DNA of 64,000 bases, taken from assembly GCA_023630585.1 (NCBI GenBank), contig CM042543.1, positions 13,700,260-13,764,259 on the forward strand, given 5' to 3'. This document shows positions 47,030-60,517 of this stretch, in pieces. Every line of letters starts with the position of its first letter. Position 1 is the stretch's first letter. The notes under the pieces are model-generated. The model did no database searches and was not told the DNA's origin. It worked only from the letters and a program-made list of their open reading frames with translations. The DNA comes from Cranoglanis bouderius. Lineage: Eukaryota; Chordata; Actinopteri; Siluriformes; Cranoglanididae. A program made the position numbers and the translations under genes.

Positions 47030-47740
47030 GACAACCTTTGTAGGATCTAGGAAATATAAAGGATAAAGGAAATGAATAAGAGATTGGCCTGTAATTTGAC
47101 AGCTGACGTGGGTCAAGGTACATTTTTGTAATCAGAGGTTTGACAATTGCTAGTTTAAAAGGTTTAGGTGCACAGTCAAGGAAAAGGGGGATATAACTAT
47201 TTTAGCAGATGCCTGATTGCGTCTAGTAGTAGAAATCAATTCTAGTAGTTGTTTAGGAAAATGTGTAAGTATCACTAGTTTCACAGCCAGCCATGATAAC
47301 AGACGCTCAGCCGAGGGTTCCTCAGAGTTGCATTAAAAACATTTTAAGCAAAAATCACGTTGTTTTATCAATACCTTTTATTGGGTTTATTGAACTAATG
47401 CCTCCCTTTCTTTATTCAATAGAAATCAATGTTAGAAAAGAAAAAAATCTTGGAAGTCTAACCAGTGACATACATGACAAATCAACTGTTGATGAGATAT
47501 TGTCTTTTATGTCCGTCACTGATTTTGATATTAATTTTAAACACAGCATATGAATGCTTGAATATCAATCGGAGCTATAATCATCAACAGGAACTGCATG
47601 GGACATGGTTTTAATCAAGTTTAGCTTATTGTTAGTGACTTTAATCTCCATGTGTCTCTGCCAGTCAGTGGAATGGGAAAGTGAAACAGAAAGTAAAGAT
47701 TACCATTTAAAGCAAACAGACTTAAATATCATTGCTCAGT
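47030..47740 (+). mobile_element. Possible decayed LINE remnant
   Basis: At 47625-47660 the plus strand reads LIVSDFNLHVSL, close to the GDFN-H signature of the LINE apurinic endonuclease domain. Upstream there is an 86-codon open frame (47293-47553) without recognisable motif. Many stops elsewhere. The class is not certain. Confidence 0.4.
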
Positions 47741-48843
47741 TCCTATTATTTTTATTGTTATGAACGCAGGGTTTTACTCATTTTATGGCCTGCTTTTGCA
47801 ATGATCCACTGTGACCCTGGGAAAATGTGAGATTTGGTTCTACTTTAAAGTCTCTCTGGTAAGGAAACACTCTGATTTAAATATAGATATACGCATTTCA
47901 CAACCACATGTAACCCGATGCCACCATCTAACGGCCACAAAGGACAACTGCTGATTTAAACAGCAATCGGTGTTTCCCAATCTACTAAATCTATTCCAGA
48001 GCTAAGAATAAAATAGAATACATATTGTAAATTAAAATGTGTGTCATTACAAATGTCACCCACATCCATAGGAAAATGAAATGTTTATTTTTTTTGTCAC
48101 ATTTTCATGTATTAAAAGGACAAAGATACAAAATTATTCGTTCATGTGCACACTTGTATCTTGTTAAATCAGAGGAATCTGTACAGTTCTTCTTCTTTTT
48201 TTTTCTTTTCTTTTTTTTAAACATTTTTGATTATTAAAACTACAGATAATGTATAAAACTGTAAACTCAAAGGACATTTCAACTCAAAACGATTCAGCTG
48301 TTATATCCAGTGTTAAAATCAGGTATGAGAATCTGTCACACTTTTACACATTTTAAAACAATCAGAAAAAATTGCAGATGTAAATCCCATTGAACTGATC
48401 TCGTACTTTACTTACATTCATTATTTTTTCCGGAAGAAGACAATAAACTGAGAAAACAAGACAAGCATAGATGATAAATAATAGAATCAAAGTGGTTATA
48501 ATGTGGTAAAAAACCAAGTTGTGCTATAAGGAACATTTTTTTCAGTTCATTTTTTCAGTGGTCATATAAATATGTACAGTAATTATTTCTGTGTGCATGA
48601 AGTAATGTCCTCTTTATCATCGTTTAGGACCATTTGAAAGGCTCTGGCATTATATGAATAAGGGAGACATAATGCAGTGTATTGATGGCTACACCAACAT
48701 CTGATTTCATCCATAAAACTAAGGTATCTGAGTCACAATCTATCACTGTATATAATCAACTTGCCAAAAAAATTAACATCTCTATCAGGTAGTTGGTTTA
48801 TATACAGTTAAGTACAGTGGTAGGTTGCATTTGAGAAATTGTG

Positions 48844-48877
48844 CAAAACAAACAAACAAACAAACAAACAAACAAAA
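48844..48877. repeat. (CAAA)n microsatellite
   Basis: Eight or so AAAC units. Confidence 0.93.
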
Positions 48878-49448
48878 CATGATGTACCATAAGTAAAAAT
48901 ATAGAAATACCATACAATGTTAATCCTCAAATGGTCAACTACGAATCTCTTTATGTATATAATACAGCCTTTAGATTCAAAATAGAAATCAGCAATTTGA
49001 GTTGCTGCTGGTGAGAACTTCAGAGACGACTCACAACAATAGACAGCTACGTTCATGCAACATATGTCTTGCCTTGAGGAATCAGAACAAGAGCCTCACA
49101 GTTAAAGGTACCAAAGGACCATAAAATCCTAATATGACAGTCACACAGAACAAACAGATATACCAAAAAAAAAAGCAAAAAAAAAAACATGACTTCAACA
49201 AAACCCCTGAATCTCAAACCTTAGTTTTCATCAGTGTATATACACTATATACACCCATGCAAAATTACACAGACATTTTTCAATTTTAATTTTTTAAAGC
49301 AGATCTCGAAAGCTACCATAAACACACAATTAATTATTAACCAACATACATCTGAACTAAGTTTGTCAGACTGCTAATGCAAAATACACATTCAGATTTT
49401 TTTTTCAAAAACTGTTTTACAGCACATCACTCCCTCCTAAAGTCCTTT

Positions 49449-49469
49449 ATATTATTATTATTATTATTA

Positions 49470-49510
<41 letters not shown>

Positions 49511-49513
49511 TAT
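49449..49513. repeat. (ATT)n microsatellite
   Basis: About 21 ATT units with one GTT; the poly-Leu frame across it is spurious. Confidence 0.96.
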
Positions 49514-49956
49514 TATTATTTATATATTTATACCTCAGATACAAACCATTAAAAACAGTCAATAAAACTAAAAAACATAAAATACAAACAAAATATATAT
49601 ACAATTTATAAAATAAAATTTATATTAAACAAAAAACATCAGATTGTTAAATATAAATTAGACACATGATTCTAAACATGTTCAAGTTTGAGAACATGAG
49701 ATATGAATAAATGAAAAAAAAATCACCTTCACCTTAATAAACAAACAAATAAATTAATAAACACTGCTAATACTGTTCAGATTTTAGAGCAAACTGGTAA
49801 AATATTTTCACTCCTTCATACTTTTCCTTAAAGAAGATCTGACGATCAGAATTGGTCATGGAATTCAGATCAGAGCCACACTTAGCTGGCCCTAAAATCT
49901 TTAATTTAAAATAAAAACAAATGTCTTTAACAATCTATTATTTGCTTTACAATATA

Positions 49957-50697
49957 CACCGAATAGCCATAACATTAAAACCACCTGCCTAATATTGTGT
50001 AGGTCCCCCTTGTTCTGCCAAATCAGCTCTGACCCATCGAGGCATGGACTCCACAAGACCTCTGAAGATGTGCTGTGGTATCTGGCACCAAGACGTTAGC
50101 AGCAGATCCTTTAAGTCCTGTAAGTTATGAGGTGGAGGCTCCATGGATTGAACTGGTTTGTACAGCACATCTCACAGATACCCGATCAGATTGAGATCTG
50201 GGGAATTTGGAGGCCAAGTCAACACATTGAAATTTGTCATGTTCCTCAAAACATTCCTGAACAATTTTTGCAGTGTGACAGGGCGCATTATCCTGCTTAT
50301 ACCAGGGGTGTACATGGTATGCAACAATGTTTAGGTAGGTGGTATATGTCAAAGTAACATCCAAATGAATGTCAGGACCCAAGTTTTCCCAGCATCATAC
50401 TGCCTCTGAATGGTTTGTCTTCTTCCCAAAGTGCATCCTGGTGCCATCTCTTCCCCAGGTAAGTGACGCACTGTAAGTATGATGTAAAAGAAAACATCAT
50501 TCTTCAGACCAGGCCACCTTCTTCCATTGCTCCATGGTCCAGTTCTGATGCTCACCTGCCCATTGTAGGTGCTTTCAGCAATGGACAGGAGTTAGCAGGG
50601 GCACTCTGACTGGTCTGAGGCTACCTAGCCCCATATGCAGTGGGGCTACATTATTCACTTCACCTGTCAGTGATTTTAATGTTATGGCTGATTGGTG
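49957..50697 (-). mobile_element. Deleted Tc1-like element, same family as 29315-30195
   Basis: 741 bp flanked by TA (49955-49956, 50698-50699). Ends CACCGAATAGCCATAACATT and its complement. The central part of the transposase gene is lost, and the deletion endpoints differ from those in the 29315 copy, so the two arose independently. Confidence 0.86.
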
Positions 50698-52306
50698 TAT
50701 TTTGAATGATGTGTTTTAAAAACAGAATTGCAGAATCTGATATGTAGCCTATATAACACACCTCAAATTACACTTCTGTTGTCCTGAATTATGTATTTAT
50801 TTTTAAAACTAAAACAACATCTAATATCTATTATTACTCAATTAGAAGACAGAATAACACTAGAAATATGTGAAAAGAATGAACATATAACCAAAATCTC
50901 CTACTTGATGATATTTGGCCTGAAGGTTATAACTAGAGGAACATGGGTGTAATCTAATCACAAAATCTTTTAATTGATATAAAGTCAATATCAGATGAAA
51001 AATAACATTTTCTTAACTGTCAGATGTATTAAACTTTGCCTTGGAGAAGACAAACATCATTATTCTGAAGTTACATTCTCCCAAAAATATTTCCTCTTGG
51101 TGGGAACTATGGAAAAAAGATTGCTAAAACATCTTTCTAAAATATTCACAACAGATCTGCAATTATTCTGAACGACGACAAAACCATAAAACCACAATTA
51201 TAACATTAGTATGTATACTTAAAAAATCTTTAAGGACATGGCAACAAACAAACAAATAAACACATTTGCAGATTAAAAGTGCTGTGAAAGCAAGGGGCAA
51301 TCACCTTGTTCTGTCACTATTAGATGGTGTTGCTCCACAAGAGCAAATGTACTCATTTCTGAATACTGTACTTTTTGATGCCTTTAAAAAATATACTTAA
51401 ACATGTAGTCTAGCTATGTGACAGCCCTTAGAGAACCACGACTTGGTCTGTTATTGTTTTTATATCATTACTTTAGATCACTGAACATTAGAACCATGAC
51501 TTTAAGTTATCACAGACTGTTCTGTTTGAAACAAAAAAAGTAAAAATCTGCACCCCATCACCGATTAGCTGATCATCTGATAGCTATTACACGATCCTGG
51601 CATGTTATGTTCACAATGTAAGATGGTACGCAATCATGACATCAAAATTGTGATGTCATCAGCTTACAATTGTACAAACACTACATAAATATTATTTTGC
51701 TTCACAGTATATCATAAATATAAGCTATTGAATGTACAATATGTTAAGTTATCAAAAGTACTGTTTACTCCACCACTGATAAAATATATACTGAGTATTT
51801 TTTGGAGAACAGGAAATATACATTTTGTGTACATCACACTTTATACATTTTGTACAGAATTAACTACCTACATGCAGAAAAATAAGAAGGAAAGTGATGT
51901 GACATTCCTTTCCAAAGTGACTGGTGTCAAAACCAGAATAGAGAATGTGATTATATTGCATTGTTTGGATACCAAAGACTATGTTCTTGTGCTTTGATAA
52001 AAAACTCAATTACAACCAACAAGGTGATGTCCCCTTATGCAACACAGACCAATCAAGAAACTGGTACAAGGGCAACAATTTTAGATACTGTGTTGTGATA
52101 ATTACGTACAATATACAAATGTTTCAGAGAGTAGTTCCAAAACAACTTTGGTTAAGCCGACATTCTTCATAACAAACCTGACCATTTTTACTGAATGATA
52201 GACTAAATGTTGATATCTGGATTTACATATACACAATGTACTGTCATACAGAAAACTGAGCATTAATGGCTAAAAAAAGAAAACAAAGATTGATGCACAA
52301 TACACA

Positions 52307-53569
52307 CAGTCCCCTCCAAAAGTACTGGAATGGAAAGGCTGTTTTTGCTGTACACTGAAGACATTTGGGTTTGAGATCAAAAGATGAATATGATCAGAAT
52401 TTCAGCTTTCATTTTCTGACATTTACATCTAGTTGTGTTAAGCAACTTAGAACATATCACCTTTGGTAGCAGACCACTCAATTTTAGGTGAGTAAATGTA
52501 CTGGAACAAATAGTCTTAACACAAATAACACAATAACTGTATCAAACTGGCAACTCACTGACATAACTGACAAACTGTTGCACTCTTCTTTTGTGATGCT
52601 TTTCCAGGCTTGTAGTGCAGCTTCTTTCGATTGTTTTTAGAGGGTTTCTGCCTTCAGTCTCCTCTTCAGGGAGTGATATGCTGTTCAACTGGGTTAAGGT
52701 CTGGTGATTGACTTGGCCAGTCTAAAAACCTCCACTTTTTTCCCATCACTTTGTTAGAGTTATAGGTTTAAGTTATCTTGGTTATAGGAGGTTTTCTGGG
52801 TCATCTCTGTATTCTTTGTGAATTCCAATCTGGCTTTCCGATTCTTACTGCTGATGAATGGTTTGCATCTTGTGGTATGGCCTCTATATTTCTGCTCTCG
52901 AAGGCTCCTTTGAACAGTGGATTGTGATACCTTCACCCCTGCCCTGTGGAGGGTGTTGGTGATGTCACTGACTGTTGTTTTTGGATTTTTCTTCATAGCT
53001 CTCACAATGTTTTTATCTGTTGTTTTCTTGGCAGACCTGTTCCATGTCTGGTTATTAGTACACCAGTGGTTTCTTTCTTTTTTTTTTTTAGGACTATGCC
53101 CAATGCTTGTGCAATGTTTCTGATCAATTTTCCCTCTTTTCTCAGGTTCAAAATGACTTGAATTTTTGCTCTCTGGTCTTCATAATGGTTTATCCTTTTT
53201 AACAACAAATGCAGTACTCACGGGCAAAACCCGGAGCTCAAACCAAGAGTAGATTTTCTCGCTGATTTTCTAGAGCTATTAACTGATTAAACAATCAATC
53301 TAACAGGGCATACCTGGGCAACAAGAAACACCTGTCAGTCATATGTTCCAATATATTTGATCACTTGAAAAATGGGTGGGTTCAAACAAAAAGTGTCACG
53401 TTCTAAGTTGTTTAACACATCTAGATGTAACTATCAGTAAAAGAGAGCTGAAATTCTGATCTATTGTCTCATATTCATCTTTTGATCTTAAACCGAAAAG
53501 TCTTCAAGTCTTCAGTATAACAAAAATAAAGAATTGGCCTTGCCATTCCAATACTTTCAGAGGGGACTG
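52307..53569 (-). mobile_element. Decayed Tc1-like element
   Basis: Ends share CAGTCCCCTC with long inverted repeats (for example TTTTGATCTTAAACC at the right against GGTTTGAGATCAAAAGA at the left). The minus strand reads transposase N-terminal pieces: an HTH region in 53002-53208 and TTVSDITNTLHRAGVKVSQS near 52930-52980. The catalytic region is largely deleted. Confidence 0.8.
52760..53005 (-). pseudogene. Transposase fragment (second HTH region)
   Basis: 81 codons with VSDITNTLHRAGVKVSQSTV then RSLREQKYRGHTTRCKPFIS, the second helix-turn-helix of a Tc1-type transposase. The frame ends before the catalytic domain. Confidence 0.75.
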
Positions 53570-56500
53570 TACACACACTCAGCAGAGGTGCAGAGGTATT
53601 ATGACTTGCAGTATAAGCACAGGACCAAAATCTAAAGAACTGAATGGACAAAATGATTTTAAGTCACACATAACTGAACAGATATCTTTTCCCTACTGCC
53701 AGAGCAGTACTAATACAATATCACAATTGCTCACAGTTCCTAATCCATGTGCTTATATCAATGTAGAACTGCATGCTGGGAATTCATGATGCAGTTTAAA
53801 CAGAGTCTGCTGGAGGGATTTTTGTCCGCTCACACTAACTTTAAAAAAAAAAAAAAAAAAAAGGCAAAAGTAATCACTGGAACAAAACACATATGGACCA
53901 TTTAAGTGTACATTTTACAGATTTCATAATTTTGAAAAGTAAAGAACGTTTAATCTTTTTCTAGATATTTTTCAAGTACTTAAAATCAGAAACCTATTCT
54001 CTGCTCCAGTAGAGCAACACTAGACATTAAATGCAGATATCAAACTCCTGGCTTTTACATAATTACTCACTGTATTATGATTAATAATTCAAATATATTT
54101 GCAATTCTGTTAATATAGTTTTGCTGCACTTGAACTTACTCAATTACATGGTGTGCCAATATGACCTCGCACAAAGGTCAGATTAATTATATTATAAGTA
54201 AAAGGGCATTTAATTGGATTTCTTCCATAGTTGTGCTAGTGGGGCCATACTGACTACAATAATTAAATCTTGAATTATATCTGTGAAACTCATTGGAACA
54301 TGGAGAATGGAGAGAAACATGCATACATCAGATTATTGAAGTCTGCTGAAATGAAAAACAAACCTACACGCTGAAAGCTACACTGTAGCTTTATATCATA
54401 GTACCATTAGCATTCCTGTTCATTCAGAATGGCATTTAGAGAAGAAACACAATGTATATCTTAATAAAAATTTATATTTCTTTAGATAACAGAATTGTAC
54501 TTCTGTATTTTATAGTGTACAAGACATTTCTGTTCAGTATTGTTTTTAAATGAACAGTCTGTTACAGTTAATATACAGTAAGGCTTTATATAAAAATCTA
54601 ATTACATCTTCATAAACCATAATATACAAAGGCGGTTCAGCTTTAGCACCTTGATGACAATGTTCCCAAAAGTCCACCAAGTACAGCAATACTGGACAAC
54701 ACATTCTAGCTTCAACGCATGTCTGTAATGTGCTCCTAGCGTATTTTTAACAAATGATTCAAGTAACAATTTGCAATGCCACTTAGTTGTTAAGTTGTGC
54801 TTAGTGACAGGAAGATTGTAAATTTAAAATCCAGGATTGCCAGAGATCCTTCCTCAACTATACTGTAAGTTGCTTTGGATGAAACCGTCTACCAAACAAA
54901 TCGATGTAAATATCTAGTATTGCTGTATCTGTAACACTTTAAGAACAGTTATATTGGGCTGTGCACAGGATTTAATTTTCCTGTGCAGCTGCACCATAGA
55001 ATCTCCAACATCTGCAAATTACAAGACTGGAATGTATACGTAACTATCTGCTGCAATGTCATGTTACACACAAGTATCATGTTCGGCTTCTGTACGTGAA
55101 AAACAAACAAACAAATAAAAAAAATGTGCACGTTGGCATTGTTGTTTGCTGAAAAGTTTGTCTTGGCAGCATTAAGCACCGGCAATATAAAAGCACCACA
55201 AATGAAAATAAAGCGGGGCCATAATAACAGAAATGCAGAAGGGATTATTATTGAGATCAGGCTTCTGCTCATGTGAGAATTATTTCTCACTGCACACTGA
55301 TGTGCATGATGAGTATTCAATCATTTTCAGCACATGTTCTGCATTGTCAGTTTATGCCATTCTCTACAGAGATTGCAGCTTGAGAGAATTACGAGCAGAC
55401 GAACAGGATAAATGGCATCACAGAAAGATATCTGTGAGTACCCCAAATAATGGGTGTTTCAAAAAATAATAATAATAATAATAATGTAAACGGTGTTAAA
55501 CAGTGTTACAATACAAGAACAGTGCAAGTGGTAGGGATACTGTATTTTACAAGTGTATTGCTGAACTGAAATCTCAGCTCAACACTGCTTTAATATTGTA
55601 AAACAATTAAAATGATGTTGCTGATGAAGAAACAAACCAATCACAGTGTTTTAGCACCCGTAGGATGGCAATTCCCCATGGGACATACTTAGCAACTATT
55701 TACACCCGGAGAACATTTTGGCAAAAGCAAAAATACAAGCTAAAACCTCCAGCAAACAACAAAACCAGAAACTAGGACTGAAGTAACCTAAAACAAGTAG
55801 AGTTTCAGTATTTTACTCTATATGCAGAGGTACTATGTTGTGAATGTATTCACTTAACGTACAACATTTGAAAGAAAACCCAACAAGCACATTTGTAGTA
55901 ATCTGTAGAATATCTGCACCAGAATATACCTGAGCCATACACTAATATAAGGGAAGGGCTAGCAGCAACCAGGGAAGGAGCCGTGTTAGAGCGTCAGCAC
56001 ACAAGAGGTCAAATTACAGCATCATATCCTCTTCAAATGTTAATTTGAACCACAAACAGTAATAAATCATTTACCTCAGGTGAATTTGTAATGTCAACCC
56101 TAATAAGCTATCCCTCAAGCTCCTTTCCAACCCTGGCAAGAACCCTTCACCTTGTTGGACGCACCTGCATGGCATCTGGGTTTTAGGATCACAGCAGGCA
56201 CAATGGAGCCACAGCAGTGTACTCCTAACCAAACCTGAAGTGTGTTGATGTTCATGATAAGTGACACATATTTAAATCTACAGAATAAACTGGAAATGAG
56301 GATGGTGTAATATGCAGATAAAACAACTCATTGCCTAACAGTGCCTTTAAAATGAAGGCATCATGACTTATCTAGAAGATGTTTAACTTCTCAGGAGTTT
56401 GTTAGTTCCAGCTTCCTTGACTATAATTAGATATTTAAGTGACATGGATGGCTGTTTTTTTTCCATCCATCCATTTTTTTTTCTTGTTATTGTTTTTTTT

Positions 56501-58244
56501 TTTTTTTATAGACAACAGTTCATGTTCATGCAAAGGGTGAAAATATGTGCCCTAGTTTAAAACAAACAGATGTCAGATTCAGCAGTCTTACCAAGCATTC
56601 TGAGCCCTAGCATTTCCACAAAAGTATATGATCTGTGTAAGAATGTAGCACCATACCCAACAATAAGCTGTTTGCTTAGGTACAATAGAAAAACTATTTC
56701 ATTGTAAGCACCTATCCAGAGTAAGAAGGTTGTTGACAGGTGGTAAGGTTACAGTAGAGGACGTGATTTAGGAAGGCATCCTCATCTCCAGGAAAGAAAC
56801 ACTGCAATGGTTTCTTAGTTTGTGGAAAAACCAATCAGGTATACTCAGGCAAAGATAAGTATTTAGCTCCATGAGTTCAGCTTTTTTGGACAAAAGTAAA
56901 GATTAAAAAAAAATCCAACACTGGAAAAAAAAAAAATACATGTATGCAAATGATTCCATACGGAATCACTGACAAGCATTTGCACCTTTTAACTTTATTA
57001 CTTGGTTTAATGTCCAAATGGGGAATTGGAATAAAAACCATGAGAATGAGCACCAACAGAGAAATGCGTGTGGGGGGGTGGGAAGAATGGAGGAGAACCA
57101 CCTGACCATTCCTACAATACTGCAGCAAGATAGACGGACAGCTAAGGAGGCAAGAGCACGATACTTTGAAGCAGGGTTGCCGGGTCTGCGTTACAAAACA
57201 AAGCGTCAATGCCCATTCAAACCCATCCAAAGGTCAGTAAAACTAGCCAGAATATAAAGCATATTCCCCTTTTAAAACCTACACACAGCTTTTAAAATGC
57301 ATGAAGCAGTAGTAAAACACAGTTTGACTAAATGGTCTCATATTATTACAGATTTTACTATATTATTATAGCTGAGACCAATTCACTGATTCACTGATAA
57401 TACACTCCAGAGTAACTCAATGCAGCAGGAAAACAGTGTACCTGGCAACACTGTTATGAAAAGTACTTCAGAGAGCTCTGCTTAAGTCAAAAGCTGTCCG
57501 TTACGTATGTACTCAACAAACTCTACAACTTTCACTTTGTGCCTGCTAATACTCACATTAAACATGCTGTGCAAAATGTACTTTATTAGCTTTTAATGAA
57601 AGCTTTGCTATCATGAGTCAGTGAGGTATCTCATGAAGTACATTTCTAAAAGTAGGACTTCTTATTAAGATATCTTTAAGGCAATCAGTCAATGAATGCC
57701 ACTGTATAATCTGTCAATTTTAAGCTTTTGCCTGCAGAGGTCAGTGTAAGTGCAAAGCAAAGCCTGAAACCCTACAGAACACTGAAACTATTTACAACAG
57801 GAAACAAACAGGAAGACACCTAAGGATAAACATAACTGGAACTGAATGGAATTGAAAAGTAGCATCAACAAGGTCAATCTACCTCCATTTTTCCAGTGGG
57901 ATGGTTTCAGCTAGCTGTAAACACACTGACAGAAGATATACATCCTCTTAAAGGAAGTTGACATTTTTAAATAGACTATATAAAAAGAAAATGCATATGT
58001 ACAAATAAAATATACACTCACAGTTTGCATAAGAAAAACATGTACAATGACTAAGATCAAGTTTTGTTTTTCACATTTTAAGTATTCATTTATAATAAAT
58101 AATTACAAAACTTATTTTTTTGCAAAAAACGTTTAAACCCTTTTGATTAAATGAAAGGTAAAAAAAAAAATGACAGGAATGGATGATAACTAATGAACAG
58201 AACAGAAAGAGAGAAACAAAGGGCGTGGAGGAGAGAGAACATGG

Positions 58245-59212
58245 TCACAGAGAGGACTCGTACTGCAGGAGCTCATAGAGAAGAGGCCCGTCCCTGTACC
58301 TGATCCCTACAGCCGATGGGCTGATAAACTGCAGGATGTTAATGGTCCTTCTCAGGCGCCGATCCACAAAGTGGGCGTCCCAGGCTGGGTAACGTTTGCG
58401 GGGCATATCGATCTTGATGAGCGGCCCCTCTGGCCGATGGCGGCCCAATGGCATGGTGGGTTCAGGGGAGCGCACCTGAAACACTGGTAGACAGGTGTCT
58501 GTCGTGGAGTCGTCCTGCTGCCCATAGCCTGTTGTTGATGCCCGGCTTGGGGTTGTCTGTGCAGCATGAGGACCAGGGGTTGGTGCCATTGGCTCGGCCT
58601 CAGGGGGTAAAGGGAGACCCCACAGTAGATCGGCACAGCAGGAGCTGGCTAGCACCCTCATCCTAGGGCCCATGGGGTGAAGGACTCCATAGTAGATGCC
58701 CATGAAGACCACTCCTGAGGCAAAACTTAGATAAACACCACACAGGACTGGCACTGCATAAGAGTCCGTGGTGGTTGGGTCTCTGTAGGTGTACCACAGA
58801 CAGGTGAGCACCGTGTTCTCAGCCAGCACCACAAAGTAGTAGATCATCATGCGGTAGCGTGTCTGACCTTCCTTCACGTTAAACCAGCAGAATATGTAGA
58901 CAATGCCAACTACCATGTTGAAGAGCACCTCTTCCCACTTGGACATGCAGAAATCAGTGCCTCCATGCACAATCCAGAAGGCCATGGCACACCAGTGCAT
59001 CACCACGAAAATGCCAAAGTAGATGTGGAAGATAGATGCAAAGAGAGCAAAGGAGAGCACCCTTGAAGAAATGGTGAAGAGCCTCCAGAAGATGTGAATC
59101 AGTGCCCCTCGATAGCTCATGCTCTTCTTGTCATCTCTGGAGTCCCTCAGGAGCTTATGGTAAGAAGCTAACACCCAGGACAGAGACATCAGCGATCCTA
59201 ATAAAGAGATAC
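58245..59212 (-). CDS. xkr6: XKR6 exon 3 (terminal)
   Basis: Starts with two bases finishing a Cys codon after CCTTCAG, then ISLLGSLMSLSWVLASYHK, and ends LLYELLQYESSL with stop at 58247-58245. The simple open frame from the ATG at 59189 misses the first seven residues. The cytoplasmic tail is noticeably GC-richer than surroundings. Confidence 0.95.
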
Positions 59213-59566
59213 CTGAAGGAAATGTAGCAGAAATACATTTAGTATTGGTAATAATATATCAGATTGCTCATTTAACATATTCTGTGTCCAGAAAACCCAG
59301 TCTTTTTCTAAACGGACTTACAGTAGGATTAAGTAAGACTAACTGGAGGTAAACGGGTAGATTCCTTACACTGCAAAGTCTCAGCCCGGTTCTTCTGGAT
59401 CATAATGCAAAGTTGTAGCACCAGTTGGGGAGCACTCTCCAAAAACGTCTCCAGCAGTCGAAGCATGTTGACATCAGCATACTCGTACATCATGGCCCAA
59501 TAGAATCTCCGTCTGTGTTTGGTCTGACGCCGGCTCTGGATGCCCAGGTACATAGTCCGAATGTAT
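58245..59566 (-). CDS. xkr6: XKR6 (XK-related protein 6), coding exons 2 and 3; exon 1 outside the window
   Basis: A polytopic membrane protein of the XK/Kell-related family. XKR4, XKR8 and XKR9 are phospholipid scramblases, while XKR6 has no firmly established activity. Exon 2 is 59566-59370 (YIRTMYLGIQSRRQTKHRRR, FYWAMMYEYADVNMLRLLET, FLESAPQLVLQL). Exon 3 is 59212-58245 (321 residues plus stop) with several membrane segments, for example VLSFALFASIFHIYFGIFVV, EVLFNMVVGIVYIFCWF and YFVVLAENTVLTCLWY. A split TGT codon joins them. The C-terminal block YPAWDAHFVDRRLRRTINIL, AVGIRYRDGPLLYELLQYES is that of XKR6, not XKR4, and FAM167A nearby agrees. The intron between them is only 157 bp. Confidence 0.95.
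59370..59566 (-). CDS. xkr6: XKR6 exon 2
   Basis: 197 bp; acceptor CCAAACAG, donor GTAAGG. Residues upstream of YIRTMYL in the open frame are intron. Confidence 0.94.
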
Positions 59567-60517
59567 CTGTTTGGAAAAATGAACATTGCCAAAATATGCT
59601 TACAGCATGTGCTGAGGAGAAAAGTAACACACGTAGTAGTGGAAATGACAACCATAGGGCACTGTGTGGCACTGCAGACACAGATACTAGTCCTTTTTCA
59701 TTCCAGGGACAGACATCAATGGAATTCAGAAGCTTGAATCTTATTATACTCCTCCACATTCTTTATTGCTTCACAATGACAAGCAGTAGTACACTGAAAT
59801 AGTAACAAACCACTGAATAACATTCCTAGCTAGTGCTAGGCACAAGTTGAGAGACATTTGTTTAATGGATAGTAACACATTTATAACGTGACTCATATTT
59901 ATGGATGCACACATTTAATCTTTAACTATTTTCACTTTCAAAAGTGAAATTGATTCCATGCTTGATGTGCATAAGTGTAAAGAAATGTTGCTATCTGACT
60001 ACTCACCATAGCCTGATACCCGAGTCATTTTGTTTATAGAAATATGGTCTTTGGCTCTTCCTGAATCAGGCTTGTCCATGCTAACATTCCACACTATTGC
60101 AGCTACCTATTAGTTTCACTGTAGTTAATGCATAATTTATAGTAGTTAGTAATTATGTTTGAATTTTTCCCCAACGTTCGAATTTTAGCTGCATAGGTCT
60201 GTAGGTTCAATCACTAAATGTACCTTGTCACTTCATGAAGTAAAAGAGCTGGGAATCGATGTCATATTTTGGCATGTTTTATTTTCAGCCTTTAATTATG
60301 TATCGATTATATATCAACATTTTCAAAGAAAAATCTCTACTTTCTACTGAAGGAACAATGAGCAACAATGAAAGTAAGCAAAGAGAAGAGCAACAACAAA
60401 GAGAGTGAGAGTAAGGCTAATCATAAGCCTAATTTTCTGGCCGTATTTCTCTGCTCTCACAGTATTTACCTTCACTTTTGTCTTCTCAACTCCCTTCATG
60501 ATGTCTCATGGATTATA

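Larger units (their letters stand above)
45005..58244. other. Intergenic region between FAM167A and XKR6
   Basis: 13 kb between convergent genes with no recognised exon. Contains a Tc1-like end (45865-46130), a full SINE (46176-46490), a LINE-like remnant (about 47030-47740), CAAA and ATT tracts, a deleted Tc1-like element (49957-50697), another Tc1-like relic (52307-53569), and unique AT-rich DNA elsewhere. The part nearest XKR6 may be its 3' UTR. Confidence 0.7.

Noticed and set aside
58245..59566. XKR4 instead of XKR6
   Set aside because: The C-terminal TINIL...GIRYRDGPLLYELLQYESSL block is XKR6-type and XKR4 ends differently; FAM167A linkage agrees.
59567..59655. Upstream extension of XKR6 exon 2 to a Met
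   Set aside because: The extension is intron: an acceptor CCAAACAG precedes YIRTMYL and phase matches an upstream exon.
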